Both the position numbers and the translations under genes were made by a program. The notes beneath the pieces were generated by a model that made no database searches, was not told where the DNA came from, and saw nothing but the letters and a program-made list of their open reading frames with translations. 42,661 nt of DNA from Klebsiella pneumoniae (GTDB lineage Bacteria > Pseudomonadota > Gammaproteobacteria > Pseudomonadales > Pseudohongiellaceae): NCBI GenBank assembly GCA_945902215.1, contig CAMDML010000022.1:1-42661 (forward strand), given 5' to 3'. Positions 25,693-34,891 of the stretch are shown piece by piece. Numbering within the stretch: position 1 is the stretch's first letter; each line of letters starts with the position of its first letter.

Positions 25693-27473
25693 TAGCCGTG
25701 CTCCTCGCTACGATCCACGTACTTGCCGGCGCCAGGTAGCATGACCACATCTTCGGGTGCGATGTTCTGCGGTACAAAGTCATCTTTCACGCCAGGTACG
25801 CTGTATTCATAGGCCCAGCGGTAAACCACCGGCAGCTTCTCACCCCAATTACCATGGTTCGGTGGTGTATTGGGTGTCTGCCATTCCAGTGACGTGGCTT
25901 CCCAAGGATTGCCACCGGACGGCTTGCCTTTGGACAGGCTCCAGATCATGTTGAAGATAAACACGAGCTGCATTACGCCGACAAACAATGCCGCCTGAGT
26001 GATATTGGCGTTGAGCGCCATGGCAGAATCAGGGATGAAGTCGGTGGTGCCGAGTGCGTAGTAACGGCGCGGCACACCAAGGATGCCCAAGTAGTGCATC
26101 GGCAGGTAGATGGCGTAAGTGCCAAGGAAAGTAGCCCAGAAATGGATCTTGCCGAGCGTGACATTGAACATCTTGCCGGTGATTTTCGGATACCAGTGAT
26201 ATAGCGCGGCAAACAGAACCATGATCGGCGATACACCCATCACCATGTGGAAGTGCGCAACCACAAAATAGGTGTCTGACAAAGGTAAATCAACGGTTAC
26301 GTTACCGAGGAAGATACCGGTGAGCCCCCCATGGATAAAGGTGAAGATGAAGCCCATCGCGAACAGCATTGGCACGGTCATACGGATGTTGCCCTGCCAC
26401 AGCGTCAGCACCCAGTTGTAAACCTTGATGGCAGTCGGTACCGCGATGATCAGTGTGGTGAATGCGAAGAAGAAACCGAAATAAGGATTCATGCCGCTGA
26501 CATACATGTGGTGCGCCCACACGACGAAACTGAGCGCGCCAATTACGACAATCGCCCATACCATCATGCGGTAACCGAAGATGTTCTTGCGGGCATGCGT
26601 GCTGAGCACATCGGATACCAGTCCGAAGGCCGGCAAGGCAACGATGTACACTTCAGGATGACCGAAAAACCAGAACAGGTGCTGGAACAGAACCGGGCTA
26701 CCGCCGGTATGCTCTGACGTCACACCGAGAGAATTCATTGCCGGCATGAAGAAGCTGGTACCGATCAGTTTGTCAAAGGTCATCATGATCGCGCTGACGA
26801 ACAATGCAGGGAAGGCAAAGAGACCGAGGATGGTTGCAACGAAAATGCCCCACACCGACAGCGGCATGCGCATCATCGTCATGCCATGGGTACGGGCCTG
26901 CAGCACAGTAGTCACGTAATTGAGACCACCCATCGTGAAGGCGACGATAAATACGGCGAGCGAAGCGAGCATCAGGATGATACCCATGTCAGCCCCGGGG
27001 GTGCCTCGCGAAATGGCTGATGGCGGATACAGCGTCCAACCGGCGCCGGTGGGCCCACCATGCACGAAGAAACTTGCCAGCAAAATGATGACCGACAGGA
27101 GGTAGAACCAGTAACTCAGCATGTTGAGGTACGGGAACACCATGTCCCTGGCGCCGATCTGCAGCGGAATGAGGTAATTGCCGAAGCCGCCGAGGAAGAG
27201 TGCAGTCAGCAGGTAGATAACCATGATCATGCCGTGCATGGTCACGAACTGGTAATAATCAGAGGGATCAATGAACGCGAAGGTGTCGGGATAACCGAGC
27301 TGCAGTCGCATCAGGCCCGACAGCACCAGCGCAATCAGCCCCACGAACACAGCTGTGCTGCCGTACTGAATGGCGATCACCTTGTGATCTTGGCTCCAGA
27401 CATACTTCGTGATGAAGGTGGTCGGATCGTGCAGGTGCTCGTGCTGGTCCGCTATGGGTATGTAAGTTGTCAT
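25692..27473 (-). CDS. ctaD: Cytochrome c oxidase subunit I, A1 type
   Basis: 593 residues, the catalytic subunit reducing oxygen to water while pumping protons. Seen residues: His80 (heme a), GHPEVY with His272 (CuB), Glu274 and Tyr276 (His-Tyr crosslink and D-channel end), WAHHMY with His321/322 (CuB), and VVAHFHM with His407 (heme a3) and His409 (heme a). The D-channel entry NYLIPLQIGARDMVFPYLN is intact. The GHPEV form defines the A1 class. Start 27473 is chosen for the ribosome site GAGGAGAG; an earlier in-frame start at 27563 would run into coxB. The C-terminus carries an extra hydrophilic tail. Confidence 0.96.
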   Translation of the reverse strand: MTTYIPIADQHEHLHDPTTFITKYVWSQDHKVIAIQYGSTAVFVGLIALVLSGLMRLQLGYPDTFAFIDPSDYYQFVTMHGMIMVIYLLTALFLGGFGNYLIPLQIGARDMVFPYLNMLSYWFYLLSVIILLASFFVHGGPTGAGWTLYPPSAISRGTPGADMGIILMLASLAVFIVAFTMGGLNYVTTVLQARTHGMTMMRMPLSVWGIFVATILGLFAFPALFVSAIMMTFDKLIGTSFFMPAMNSLGVTSEHTGGSPVLFQHLFWFFGHPEVYIVALPAFGLVSDVLSTHARKNIFGYRMMVWAIVVIGALSFVVWAHHMYVSGMNPYFGFFFAFTTLIIAVPTAIKVYNWVLTLWQGNIRMTVPMLFAMGFIFTFIHGGLTGIFLGNVTVDLPLSDTYFVVAHFHMVMGVSPIMVLFAALYHWYPKITGKMFNVTLGKIHFWATFLGTYAIYLPMHYLGILGVPRRYYALGTTDFIPDSAMALNANITQAALFVGVMQLVFIFNMIWSLSKGKPSGGNPWEATSLEWQTPNTPPNHGNWGEKLPVVYRWAYEYSVPGVKDDFVPQNIAPEDVVMLPGAGKYVDRSEEHG

Positions 27474-27513
27474 CTTGCTCTCCTCAACACTGCGTATTCG
27501 GGTTATCGCTTTG

Positions 27514-28872
27514 TTATTCCAGGGTATTGATGTAGGCCACGACATCATTGATGGCCTGGTCATCTTTCAGCGCCTGCACCATCGATGTCATCTGGAAGCC
27601 GAATTCATCCTCCGGATGCGCACCGCGGACGCCGGATTTGAAATACTGTAATTGACGGACCAGATACCAGTCGCTCATCCCTGCAAGTTTGGGCGCATTG
27701 ACCGCCCAGATGCCTTGGCCATTTTCACTGTGGCAGATGCCGCAGGTCGGCTCGAACAGCGCGCGGCCGGTGTCGATATCACCGGTCACGGTTTCCTGGG
27801 CCGGTGTGTCCGGCATTGCCGCGATATAGGCGGCAACGTTGTTGACCAGAGCGTCAGTGGCAAGCGTGTTGGCCATTGGCGCCATCTGCGGGCCATACAG
27901 GTCGCCGGTCTGTGTACCCCTGACACCGGTTTTAAAATACGCGATCTGGCGGCGCACATACCAGTCTTCCTGGCCGGCGAGCTTCGGCGCGTTGAGTGCA
28001 ATATTGCCTTCGCCGTTGGCGCCGTGACAGGCTCCGCATACTGCGTAAAAGGCTTGGCCCTGCGCCGGATCACCATCTACCTGCGCCAACTGCTGCGCAT
28101 AGGTCATCTGGCTGGCAAGCCAAGTGTTGTAGCTGGCCTCATCTTCCACAACAACCTTGCCGCGCATGATGTGATGACCAAGGCCGCAATATTCTTCGCA
28201 CAAAATGTCATAAGTGCCGGCGACAGTTGGCGTCAGCCACAAGTAAGTTACGGAGCCGGGCACGAGGTCCATCTTCACGCGGAATTCAGCTACTGCGTAA
28301 TCGTGCAGCACATCTTTGGAGCGCAGCAGCATTTTCACCGGTCGGTCGAGTGGCAAATGCATGGTCTGGTCGGACACGAGGATATCGTCGCGGCCGACAG
28401 GATCGTCTTCATCCATGCCAAAGGGATTTTCGGCAGTGATGAAGCGGGCATCGGCCGCACCCATGACGCCATCAGCACCCGGATAGCGATAGCTCCACTG
28501 CCACTGCTGACCAACCGCCTCCACTTCATGCGCGTCGGCAGGCACTTGCACGAAATCAGCCCAGACAAACAGGCCCGGTGCCAGCATCGAGGCCACACCC
28601 AAGCTTGTCAGCACCGTCAACCAGATTTCCAGCTTCTTGTTTTCAGGCTCGTATTTGGCGCGACGATCCTTGTTGTAACGGAATTTGTAGACGGCATAGG
28701 CCATGAACAAGTTGACGACCACGAATACGAAGCCGGTCACCCAGAAGGTGATATTGATCGTGTCGTCGATGTTGCCCCAGTTCGACGCGATCGGCGTCAG
28801 CCACCACGGACTCATGAAATGCAACAGAACGGATACGATAACAAGGAGCACAATCGCAACGATGAATAACAT
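27514..28872 (-). CDS. ctaC: Cytochrome c oxidase subunit II fused to two cytochrome c domains
   Basis: 452 residues. Three hydrophobic segments at the N-terminus (about 1-20, 40-65 and 83-105), then the CuA domain with His190 and the motif CEEYCGLGHHIM (Cys225, Glu227, Cys229, His233, Met236). After residue 265 come two cytochrome c domains, with CGACH (279-283) and CGICH (377-381), each followed by a Met-containing 'YGPQMAPMA' or 'FGFQMTSMV' ligand loop. The enzyme is thus a caa3-type oxidase carrying its own diheme electron wire, able to take electrons without a soluble carrier. ATG 28872 is preferred; TTG at 28881 is 9 bases upstream. First gene of the oxidase operon. Confidence 0.94.
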   Translation of the reverse strand: MLFIVAIVLLVIVSVLLHFMSPWWLTPIASNWGNIDDTINITFWVTGFVFVVVNLFMAYAVYKFRYNKDRRAKYEPENKKLEIWLTVLTSLGVASMLAPGLFVWADFVQVPADAHEVEAVGQQWQWSYRYPGADGVMGAADARFITAENPFGMDEDDPVGRDDILVSDQTMHLPLDRPVKMLLRSKDVLHDYAVAEFRVKMDLVPGSVTYLWLTPTVAGTYDILCEEYCGLGHHIMRGKVVVEDEASYNTWLASQMTYAQQLAQVDGDPAQGQAFYAVCGACHGANGEGNIALNAPKLAGQEDWYVRRQIAYFKTGVRGTQTGDLYGPQMAPMANTLATDALVNNVAAYIAAMPDTPAQETVTGDIDTGRALFEPTCGICHSENGQGIWAVNAPKLAGMSDWYLVRQLQYFKSGVRGAHPEDEFGFQMTSMVQALKDDQAINDVVAYINTLE

Positions 28873-28935
28873 GACGTTCAAATCCTTACTTAGTGGGGCT
28901 ATTTGATACTGTGGAATTCAATGGGCAGGGAACAA

Positions 28936-29469
28936 CTACACGTGTTTCAGTTCTGAAAAGGGATTGTAGAACTGGGCATCTACTCCCACGAACTGCGCTT
29001 CCGGATGCTGACGCGTCATCATGGCATGAACCTTTTCCTCTTCGTCGCGATGCGCGTAAACGAGGATCAGGTATTTGCCAGCTTCAATCTCGCTATGGAA
29101 AGGCTGCAACTTTTTGTTTTCGGCGGAGATCCCGATGAGGCCGCCCTGCCAGGCGCCGAAAAAGGTCAGCAAAGCAACCATGCCCAGATAGGCAATGAGC
29201 GGCAGCTCGGGGCCGAAGGGTTGAAAAAGGGAAATCAGGGTGGCGAAGATCAAACCAGCGACAAAACCGAAGGCGGAGCCCAGAAGGCCATCACGAATAA
29301 AATCCATGGTTTCGAGGTAATTGCTTGAATGTAGATGGAGGCGGTGCAGGCCTGCCTCGTTCTTGCTGATAATGTGGATAAACCAGTCGCTAATACCCGA
29401 TTTATGCAGGTCATCAGAAACATTTTCGGTCTCGGCCAGTGTGGGAGACAGATAGTAATAACACTTCAT
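28936..29469 (-). CDS. Membrane protein with Gly-rich hydrophobic core, unknown function
   Basis: 177 residues. A soluble N-terminus (about 65 residues), two membrane segments (about 66-86 and 93-115, GLLGSAFGFVAGLIFATLIS and LIAYLGMVALLTFFGAWQGG), then a C-terminal ferredoxin-like segment (AGKYLILVYAHRDEEEKVHA). This layout resembles the general-stress/magnesium-transport accessory-like DUF1269 or YlaF type proteins, but no family is certain. GAGGGGGG lies 6 bases before the ATG. It lies upstream of coxB on the same strand, 63 bases away, so it may belong to the oxidase operon. Confidence 0.7.
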   Translation of the reverse strand: MKCYYYLSPTLAETENVSDDLHKSGISDWFIHIISKNEAGLHRLHLHSSNYLETMDFIRDGLLGSAFGFVAGLIFATLISLFQPFGPELPLIAYLGMVALLTFFGAWQGGLIGISAENKKLQPFHSEIEAGKYLILVYAHRDEEEKVHAMMTRQHPEAQFVGVDAQFYNPFSELKHV

Positions 29470-29645
29470 CGCGCGCCCCCCCTCATTAACTGAATATTTT
29501 TATTGTTTTCCAGCTTTCTCTGTATATCCCATGCAAGCTTTTTTCAAGTAGTTCCAAGTACCTAAAAGCCTGGGGACATCCTGGCCGAAATATAAAGGGT
29601 TAACGCTGCTTTGGCTATAGTTTTTTGCTTGACCCAGCGCAACTG

Positions 29646-29867
29646 TCAGGCATTCATTTCGGTACGTTTTTTACCGCTGTCCCAAGCCCGGCGTGCCAGT
29701 ACCATTAATAGAATGCAGATCACCAGCGAGCCGAACGCGGACTCGATGGCAGCCAGCGTGGTGGAGACTGTGAGTGCCCGCAGCATCGCAACAAATGCCG
29801 CGACTCCGGCCAGATGCAACAGCACTGAAAGTCCCATCAGCAGGTAGCCTTTAACGCGGTTGCTCAT
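29646..29867 (-). CDS. Small two-helix membrane protein
   Basis: 73 codons (72-73 residues) with two membrane helices: GYLLMGLSVLLHLAGVAAFVA and ESAFGSLVICILLMVLARRA, and a basic C-terminus. No family recognised. Start 29867 has GGGAG 8 bases upstream; a longer frame to 29942 lacks support. It is divergent from the heme o synthase gene and upstream of the 177-residue membrane protein, separated by about 175 bases in which no gene is seen. Confidence 0.6.
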   Translation of the reverse strand: MSNRVKGYLLMGLSVLLHLAGVAAFVAMLRALTVSTTLAAIESAFGSLVICILLMVLARRAWDSGKKRTEMNA

Positions 29868-30039
29868 AACAATACTCCCGGCCCGCGCACAGCGGGTTTC
29901 TTCTGGCAATTTTGCAAAGGCGCGAGAGTAACACAGGCACACACAGGGGCTTCAAGCGGCACTGGCTATCTATGTGGGCTATCGACCTAACGCCTCATAA
30001 ACGATAGGCTAGACATCCGCAGCATCTCAAATAACCCTG

Positions 30040-30897
30040 ATGTCCCGATTCGCCGACTACCTGGCCCTGATCAAGTTCCGCCTTTTGTCCCTTGTTCTGG
30101 TCTCCACCTGCATGGGTTTCTTCATTGGCGCAGATGCTTCGACTCCGCTCGCCCCCCTGTTCTACACCCTGCTCGGCATTACGCTGGTGGGCGGTGGCGC
30201 CAATACCTTGAACCAGTGGAAAGAATTCCGCAACGATGCGCTGATGTTGCGCACCCGGGCGCGCCCGCTGCCCGCCCAGCGCGTGTATCCGCTTTATGCG
30301 CTCTGGTTTGGTATCGCCATCTCGCAGGCCGGCTTTGTCATCATGGGCCTCGGCGTCAACGCGCTAACGCTGTTACTCGGCTTCCTGTCATGGGCCAGCT
30401 ACCTCTTTATTTATACGCCGCTTAAAACCCGCTCGCCGCTCAATACCTGGGTGGGCGCGGTACCCGGCGCAATTCCGGCGATACTCGGCTGCACCGCTGC
30501 CACGGGCACGCTGAACGCTGCGGCACTCGCCCTGTTCCTGATTCTATACGTATGGCAGATGCCACACTTCTTCGCGATCTCCTGGGTGTACCGTGAGGAT
30601 TACCTGCGCGGCGGTTTCCGCATGCTGTCGTGGAATGATGAAGCAGGCACACGCACCGCAATGAATATCCTGCTCCATACCGTGATTTTGGTGCCAGTGA
30701 GTACCGGGCTCTATCTGGTTGGGCACTCCGGCCTCGTCTATCTGGGGATCACGCTGGCGAGTGGCCTGGTCTTTCTGGCACTGGCCGTGCAGTTTTACCG
30801 CGATATTTCCAAAGCCGCTGCGAAGCGCGTGTTCCATTATTCCATTGTGTATTTGCCGCTGCTCTTTATCGCGATCATCGCCGACAGACTGCTCTGA
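30040..30897 (+). CDS. ctaB: Protoheme IX farnesyltransferase (heme o synthase)
   Basis: 285 residues, UbiA-family prenyltransferase with eight to nine membrane helices. The first substrate motif is NTLNQWKEFRNDALMLRTRAR (Asn/Asp-rich region, residues about 60-78), the second is YREDYLRGGFRML, and the heme-site WQMPHFFAISW is intact. It makes heme o from protoheme, the step before heme a used by the oxidase next door. Divergent from the oxidase operon and followed 46 bases later by SURF1. Confidence 0.94.
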   Translation: MSRFADYLALIKFRLLSLVLVSTCMGFFIGADASTPLAPLFYTLLGITLVGGGANTLNQWKEFRNDALMLRTRARPLPAQRVYPLYALWFGIAISQAGFVIMGLGVNALTLLLGFLSWASYLFIYTPLKTRSPLNTWVGAVPGAIPAILGCTAATGTLNAAALALFLILYVWQMPHFFAISWVYREDYLRGGFRMLSWNDEAGTRTAMNILLHTVILVPVSTGLYLVGHSGLVYLGITLASGLVFLALAVQFYRDISKAAAKRVFHYSIVYLPLLFIAIIADRLL

Positions 30898-30943
30898 TCC
30901 TTCACCCACTCACCAGAAACATAAGGCGTTCCACAAACCCACC

Positions 30944-31732
30944 ATGAAAGTCAGTACGACTCTTACTATCGGCAGGCTGATCATTCGCATTCACTGGTTG
31001 GTGTTGGTGTGCGTGCTGCTGACCACCAGCGGCTTGGTTCGCCTCGGCGTTTGGCAACTCGCCCGCGCGCAGGAAAAAATTGCGCAGCAAGACTCTTTTC
31101 AGGAATCCGGCCAACTGCAAGCCACGCCGCTCAGTGAAGTGCCCACCGCCGGCATCGAGTTTGACATACTGCAACATCAGAACCGCCACGTGGTGTTGCG
31201 CGGGAACTATCTCAATGACCAAACAGTTTTCCTGATCTACCAAACCTTTGAAAGCCAGATAGGCTGGGAAGTCGTTACTCCAGTCAGGATGGAGGGACAG
31301 AACCTGATTGCACTTGTCAGCCGCGGCTGGAGCGGGATCGGCTCGTACGAGGAACTGGCTGCCAATCTCCCGTTCATCGATGGCACCATTGACCTGGAAG
31401 GCCAGATCTTTGTGCCTACTGCAAGCTTTGCTGCCAGGGACAATGGCAACCCCGAGATCAAATGGCCGCTGGTGCTGCGCTACCTGAACATGGCTGAGCT
31501 CGCCCCCCTGTTTGATGCACCCCTGTTTCCCTATGTAATCCAGCTCAATGAGGGGCAAAGCGGCGTGTTGGTAAGGCACTGGCCAGCTGTCGGTATCATT
31601 TCAGGCCGCAATTATTCCTATGCGCTGCAATGGTTTGCGATGGCTATCGCGGTGGCGCTGGTCAGCCTGATTCTCAGCAGCAACCTCTTGCGAGTCTTGC
31701 AACTCCGGGATCCGCAGCACAAACCGTTGTAA
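30944..31732 (+). CDS. SURF1 family cytochrome oxidase assembly protein
   Basis: 262 residues. Two membrane anchors flank a periplasmic domain: WLVLVCVLLTTSGLVRLGVWQL with the family's GxWQ signature near residues 27-32, and the C-terminal YALQWFAMAIAVALVSLIL with its 'YALQWF' signature. Between them are HVVLRGNYL, ALVSRGW and the 'LLR' region typical of SURF1. It inserts or stabilises heme a in subunit I. The longer frame from 30719 overlaps ctaB and is not used; ATG 30944 lies 46 bases after ctaB. Confidence 0.92.
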   Translation: MKVSTTLTIGRLIIRIHWLVLVCVLLTTSGLVRLGVWQLARAQEKIAQQDSFQESGQLQATPLSEVPTAGIEFDILQHQNRHVVLRGNYLNDQTVFLIYQTFESQIGWEVVTPVRMEGQNLIALVSRGWSGIGSYEELAANLPFIDGTIDLEGQIFVPTASFAARDNGNPEIKWPLVLRYLNMAELAPLFDAPLFPYVIQLNEGQSGVLVRHWPAVGIISGRNYSYALQWFAMAIAVALVSLILSSNLLRVLQLRDPQHKPL

Positions 31733-31789
31733 TACGGCGGCTGATTCCGCAGAATCCGCTTGTAGGGCACACCACCGAGGAACCTGAAC

Positions 31790-31918
31790 ATGGCAAACAC
31801 TAACCAGAACCCGCACGTGGACAACAACTCACAGGACGACTCAGACGCGGACGCTTTCGCCATATTGAGTCTGCTGTTCATCGCCTACGCTGCGATCATC
31901 TATTACCTTAGCCATTAA
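31790..31918 (+). CDS. 42-residue acidic single-helix membrane peptide
   Basis: Short gene with a good ribosome site (GAGGAA, 7 bases before ATG). The first 23 residues are polar and acidic (NNSQDDSDADAF), the rest is one membrane helix (AILSLLFIAYAAIIYYLSH), so the N-terminus should face the side opposite the short C-terminus. Sequence composition, ribosome site and position, 57 bases after SURF1, argue for a real small subunit or assembly factor of the oxidase, similar in idea to the small helix subunits of other heme-copper oxidases. No family is recognised. Confidence 0.65.
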   Translation: MANTNQNPHVDNNSQDDSDADAFAILSLLFIAYAAIIYYLSH

Positions 31919-31967
31919 CCCTCAGCAAATACGGCCAGCGCGACAATACTGGCTCGAAGTCTTCATC

Positions 31968-33848
31968 ATGCCCGTTACCCGAACTCCCCAACTGCTGGTG
32001 CTTGCCGCCTGCTGTACCGCACTGCCCTGCTCCGCTGCGCAGCAAGACGCGGAAACGCCTTCCAACGCCGTCTTCGACGAAATAGTTGTCACCGCCAGCC
32101 GCATCCCGCAACCACTGCGACGGGTGGGCACTTCCTTGTCGGTGCTGAATGCCGCCGATTTACAAACGCACGGGAATCTCACACTGCAGGACATCCTGCG
32201 CCAGACACCGGCAGTCTCGGTCAGCAGCACCGGTGGTGCCGGCAAGGCATCGAGCCTGCGCATCAGAGGCGAGGAAGGCTACCGCACGCTGGTGCTGCTC
32301 GATGGCATCCGTTTGCTGGATCCCAGCCTGACGCAAACCGGCCCGCAGTTTGAACACATGCTCAGCAGTGGTCTCGGCCGCGTTGAAATACTGCGCGGAC
32401 CGCAAGGCCTCGGCTACGGTGCCGATGCCGGCGGTGTCGTCAACATGAGTTCGCAACCCTATGCTGGCGCACCCAATCTCAGCCTCGACTTGCAAAGCGG
32501 CGCGTACGGCATGCACCAATACAGCGGCACGCTCGGCGGCGGCACTGAGCGTGCCGACTTCGCCCTGCAGCTGACCGATCTTGAGAGTGACGGCTTCAAT
32601 GCGCAACGTGCCGACACGATCCTGCGCGACAACGACGGCTACGCCAATACTTCGGCCCACGGCCGCGCCGGTTTAGCCCTAAGCGATACACTGAACCTTG
32701 AGCTCGTGCATCGGCAGGTGCGCGGTGATGCCGAGTTCGATGGCTGTTACCATCCATATACCTTTGCCGCTGAGCACGCATGCCGTGGTCGCTTCGAACT
32801 CGATGCCTCGCGCGCGGCGCTCAACCACACAACACCGCAGGCCACCCACACACTGGCCTACGCCACAACCGGCAGTGCACGCGAGGATTTCGCCGGGGGC
32901 CAGTCTGTCTTCACTGCGCACGGCGAACTCGAACGCTGGGAATATCTCGGCCATCTGCGGCAACTGCCCGGGTTCGGGTTGGTGTTCGGTGCCGACCTCG
33001 AACAAGCACGCAACAACCATGAAGGCCGCAACAACAAGGGGGTCTTCGCTGAATATCTTAGCGACTTTTCCACCCGCCTTTATCTCGGGGCCGGTGTGCG
33101 CTACGACGACAATGAGGATTTCGGCAGCAACACCAGCTATAGAGTTAGCAGCGCGTATCTGGTTGAGGCAGGCAACGGCACCCTGAAATTCAAGGGCAGT
33201 TACGGCACTGGCTTCCGCGCCCCCAGCCCCTATGAAATTGCCTACAACGCTGGCAGCTACAGCTATCCACCGGCGTCACTGGTGACGTTGCAGCAGGAGC
33301 GCAGTGCCGGTTTCGATGTAGGAGTTGAATACCAAAGCGACAAGGGGCTGCATCTGGAAGTCGTGTATTTTGATCAGGAGGTTGCTGACGCCATCTACTT
33401 TGATCTTAAGGCTTACAGCGGCTATTTGCAGGATATCGGCACAAGCACGTCGCACGGAGTGGAGCTGTCCGGCACACTTCCGGTTTCCGCTGCCTTGCAA
33501 CTGCACGCCAACTACACCTGGAACGACACGCAGCGTCCCAATGGCCTGCAGCGTCCGCGGCGTCCCGCACATCAGGTCAATCTGGGCGTGGTCTACACGA
33601 CCCGGCAGGAGCGGCTGACCCTGCAAGCTTTCTATCGCGCCGCGCGGGACACACTGGATGACACGACTTCAGGCGTAGTCGCGCTCGACGACTACAGTGT
33701 GCTGGACCTCGGCACTACCTTCACCCTGGCCGCACAGGTACAACTGTATGCCCGCATCGAAAACGCGCTGGATGAACAGTACGAAGAACTCACCGGCTAC
33801 AACACAGCAGGACGCGCGACCTATATCGGGTTACGCTTCACTTATTAA
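31968..33848 (+). CDS. TonB-dependent outer-membrane receptor, BtuB-like
   Basis: 626 residues. Signal peptide (about 1-23), a TonB box-like segment (DEIVVTASRI, residues 37-46), the plug domain with TLQDILRQTPAVSVSSTGG, RIRGEEGYRTLVLLDGIRL and RVEILRGPQGLGYGADAGG, then a 22-strand barrel ending in the C-terminal aromatic signature YIGLRFTY. The short plug and barrel place it in the BtuB/vitamin B12 or metal-complex group rather than the long SusC or siderophore type. Lying directly after oxidase assembly genes, a copper or heme cargo is possible (inference). Powered by the TonB system at 282-7151 (inference). Confidence 0.9.
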   Translation: MPVTRTPQLLVLAACCTALPCSAAQQDAETPSNAVFDEIVVTASRIPQPLRRVGTSLSVLNAADLQTHGNLTLQDILRQTPAVSVSSTGGAGKASSLRIRGEEGYRTLVLLDGIRLLDPSLTQTGPQFEHMLSSGLGRVEILRGPQGLGYGADAGGVVNMSSQPYAGAPNLSLDLQSGAYGMHQYSGTLGGGTERADFALQLTDLESDGFNAQRADTILRDNDGYANTSAHGRAGLALSDTLNLELVHRQVRGDAEFDGCYHPYTFAAEHACRGRFELDASRAALNHTTPQATHTLAYATTGSAREDFAGGQSVFTAHGELERWEYLGHLRQLPGFGLVFGADLEQARNNHEGRNNKGVFAEYLSDFSTRLYLGAGVRYDDNEDFGSNTSYRVSSAYLVEAGNGTLKFKGSYGTGFRAPSPYEIAYNAGSYSYPPASLVTLQQERSAGFDVGVEYQSDKGLHLEVVYFDQEVADAIYFDLKAYSGYLQDIGTSTSHGVELSGTLPVSAALQLHANYTWNDTQRPNGLQRPRRPAHQVNLGVVYTTRQERLTLQAFYRAARDTLDDTTSGVVALDDYSVLDLGTTFTLAAQVQLYARIENALDEQYEELTGYNTAGRATYIGLRFTY

Positions 33849-33875
33849 AGCGTCCAATCTGCACAGGACATACCA

Positions 33876-34520
33876 ATGAACAAGCTCCTCGAACCACTCA
33901 ATGACACCGAACTGGCTGCGCTCGACCTGTTTCTGCTCGATCGCATCGACGAAGATGAGGAGACGGACGAGGCCGACGTTGGCCTGCTCTCAGTCTCCGA
34001 ACTCGACGGACTCTTCACCGCCCTTGTCAGTGGCCCCGAGCTGGCTCCGCCCTCGGAATGGCTGCCGATCGTGTGGGGCGATTTCGAGCCCGAATGGGAA
34101 AGCGAGGAAGATTTTGAAGCCCCCATCGGCCTGATGATGCGCCACATGAACACGATCGCGGCCACCCTGATGGAAGCACCAGAAGAATTCGATCCGCTGT
34201 TCCTGCAAGTAGAAGAGAACGGCGAGACCTTCGTGATCGTCGATGACTGGTGCGAAGGCTATATGCGCGGTGTGGCGCTCACTACAGATGCCTGGCGTGC
34301 CGGTGGCACCGACATGGAACACATGCTGGCACCGGTGCTTGCGTTCACCAGCCTGACGCACTGGCAGGGGCATGAGCTGGCCAGCGAAGCGGAAGTCGAA
34401 CAGCTGAGCGAGACCATCGCACCCAACGTCCGCGCCATTCATGCGTACTGGCTGCTGCGCCGCAAGCCTGAGCCCACGCCAAGCAGTTCGCCTTGGGGCA
34501 AGCCGCGCAACAAACACTGA
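33876..34520 (+). CDS. UPF0149 (YecA/YgfB) family protein
   Basis: 214 residues, all helical and acidic at the start (DRIDEDEETDEADVG). The UPF0149 core shows SVSELDGLFTALVSGPELAP, WLPIVWGD and DDWCEGYMRGV, the standard motifs of this family. The usual zinc-binding SEC-C tail is absent; it ends in a Pro/Ser-rich basic stretch. Function unknown, often near metal or heme genes. AGGA lies 8 bases before the ATG. It is 27 bases after the receptor gene and 20 bases before the DUF3301 gene, so the three are likely one transcript. Confidence 0.88.
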   Translation: MNKLLEPLNDTELAALDLFLLDRIDEDEETDEADVGLLSVSELDGLFTALVSGPELAPPSEWLPIVWGDFEPEWESEEDFEAPIGLMMRHMNTIAATLMEAPEEFDPLFLQVEENGETFVIVDDWCEGYMRGVALTTDAWRAGGTDMEHMLAPVLAFTSLTHWQGHELASEAEVEQLSETIAPNVRAIHAYWLLRRKPEPTPSSSPWGKPRNKH

Positions 34521-34540
34521 TCCGCAGATAAAACCCGCAT

Positions 34541-34876
34541 ATGTACACTATTTACGACATTGCCTTGCTGATCCCTTGCGCGCTCCTGCTGCTGTACTGG
34601 TGGCGGGCGAGCGGCCAGAAAAGCTTGGCGGTAACTGCCGCGCGTGCCTACTGCAAGAACCGCAACCTGCAATTACTTGACGAATCGCTGGTGTTCACAC
34701 GCTTTCGCCTTGAACGCGACAACCGCAACCGACGCCGCCTGTGCCGCTTGTACGAATTCGACTACTGCCCCGATGGCATGGAGCGCATGACTGGCGAAAT
34801 TATCGTCAGCGGCTATACCGTGTTGCGCGTGATTCTGCATAGTGATGTGCTGGAAATTACTGACTATGGGAATTAG
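34541..34876 (+). CDS. DUF3301 domain-containing protein
   Basis: 111 residues with an N-terminal membrane segment (YDIALLIPCALLLLYWW) followed by the DUF3301 core: ARAYCKNRNLQLLDESLVF, FRLERDNRNRRRLCRLYEF and the C-terminal GEIIVSGYTVLRVIL. The 'C..RNLQLLD' signature is family-typical. Gammaproteobacteria-specific family of unknown function. It ends just before palindromic element B. Confidence 0.88.
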   Translation: MYTIYDIALLIPCALLLLYWWRASGQKSLAVTAARAYCKNRNLQLLDESLVFTRFRLERDNRNRRRLCRLYEFDYCPDGMERMTGEIIVSGYTVLRVILHSDVLEITDYGN

Positions 34877-34891
34877 GTTTCCGTAGGTTTC

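Noticed and set aside
27652-28869. 405-codon open frame on the plus strand
   Set aside because: Antisense to the CoxB-cytochrome c fusion, whose CuA and heme motifs are intact on the minus strand.
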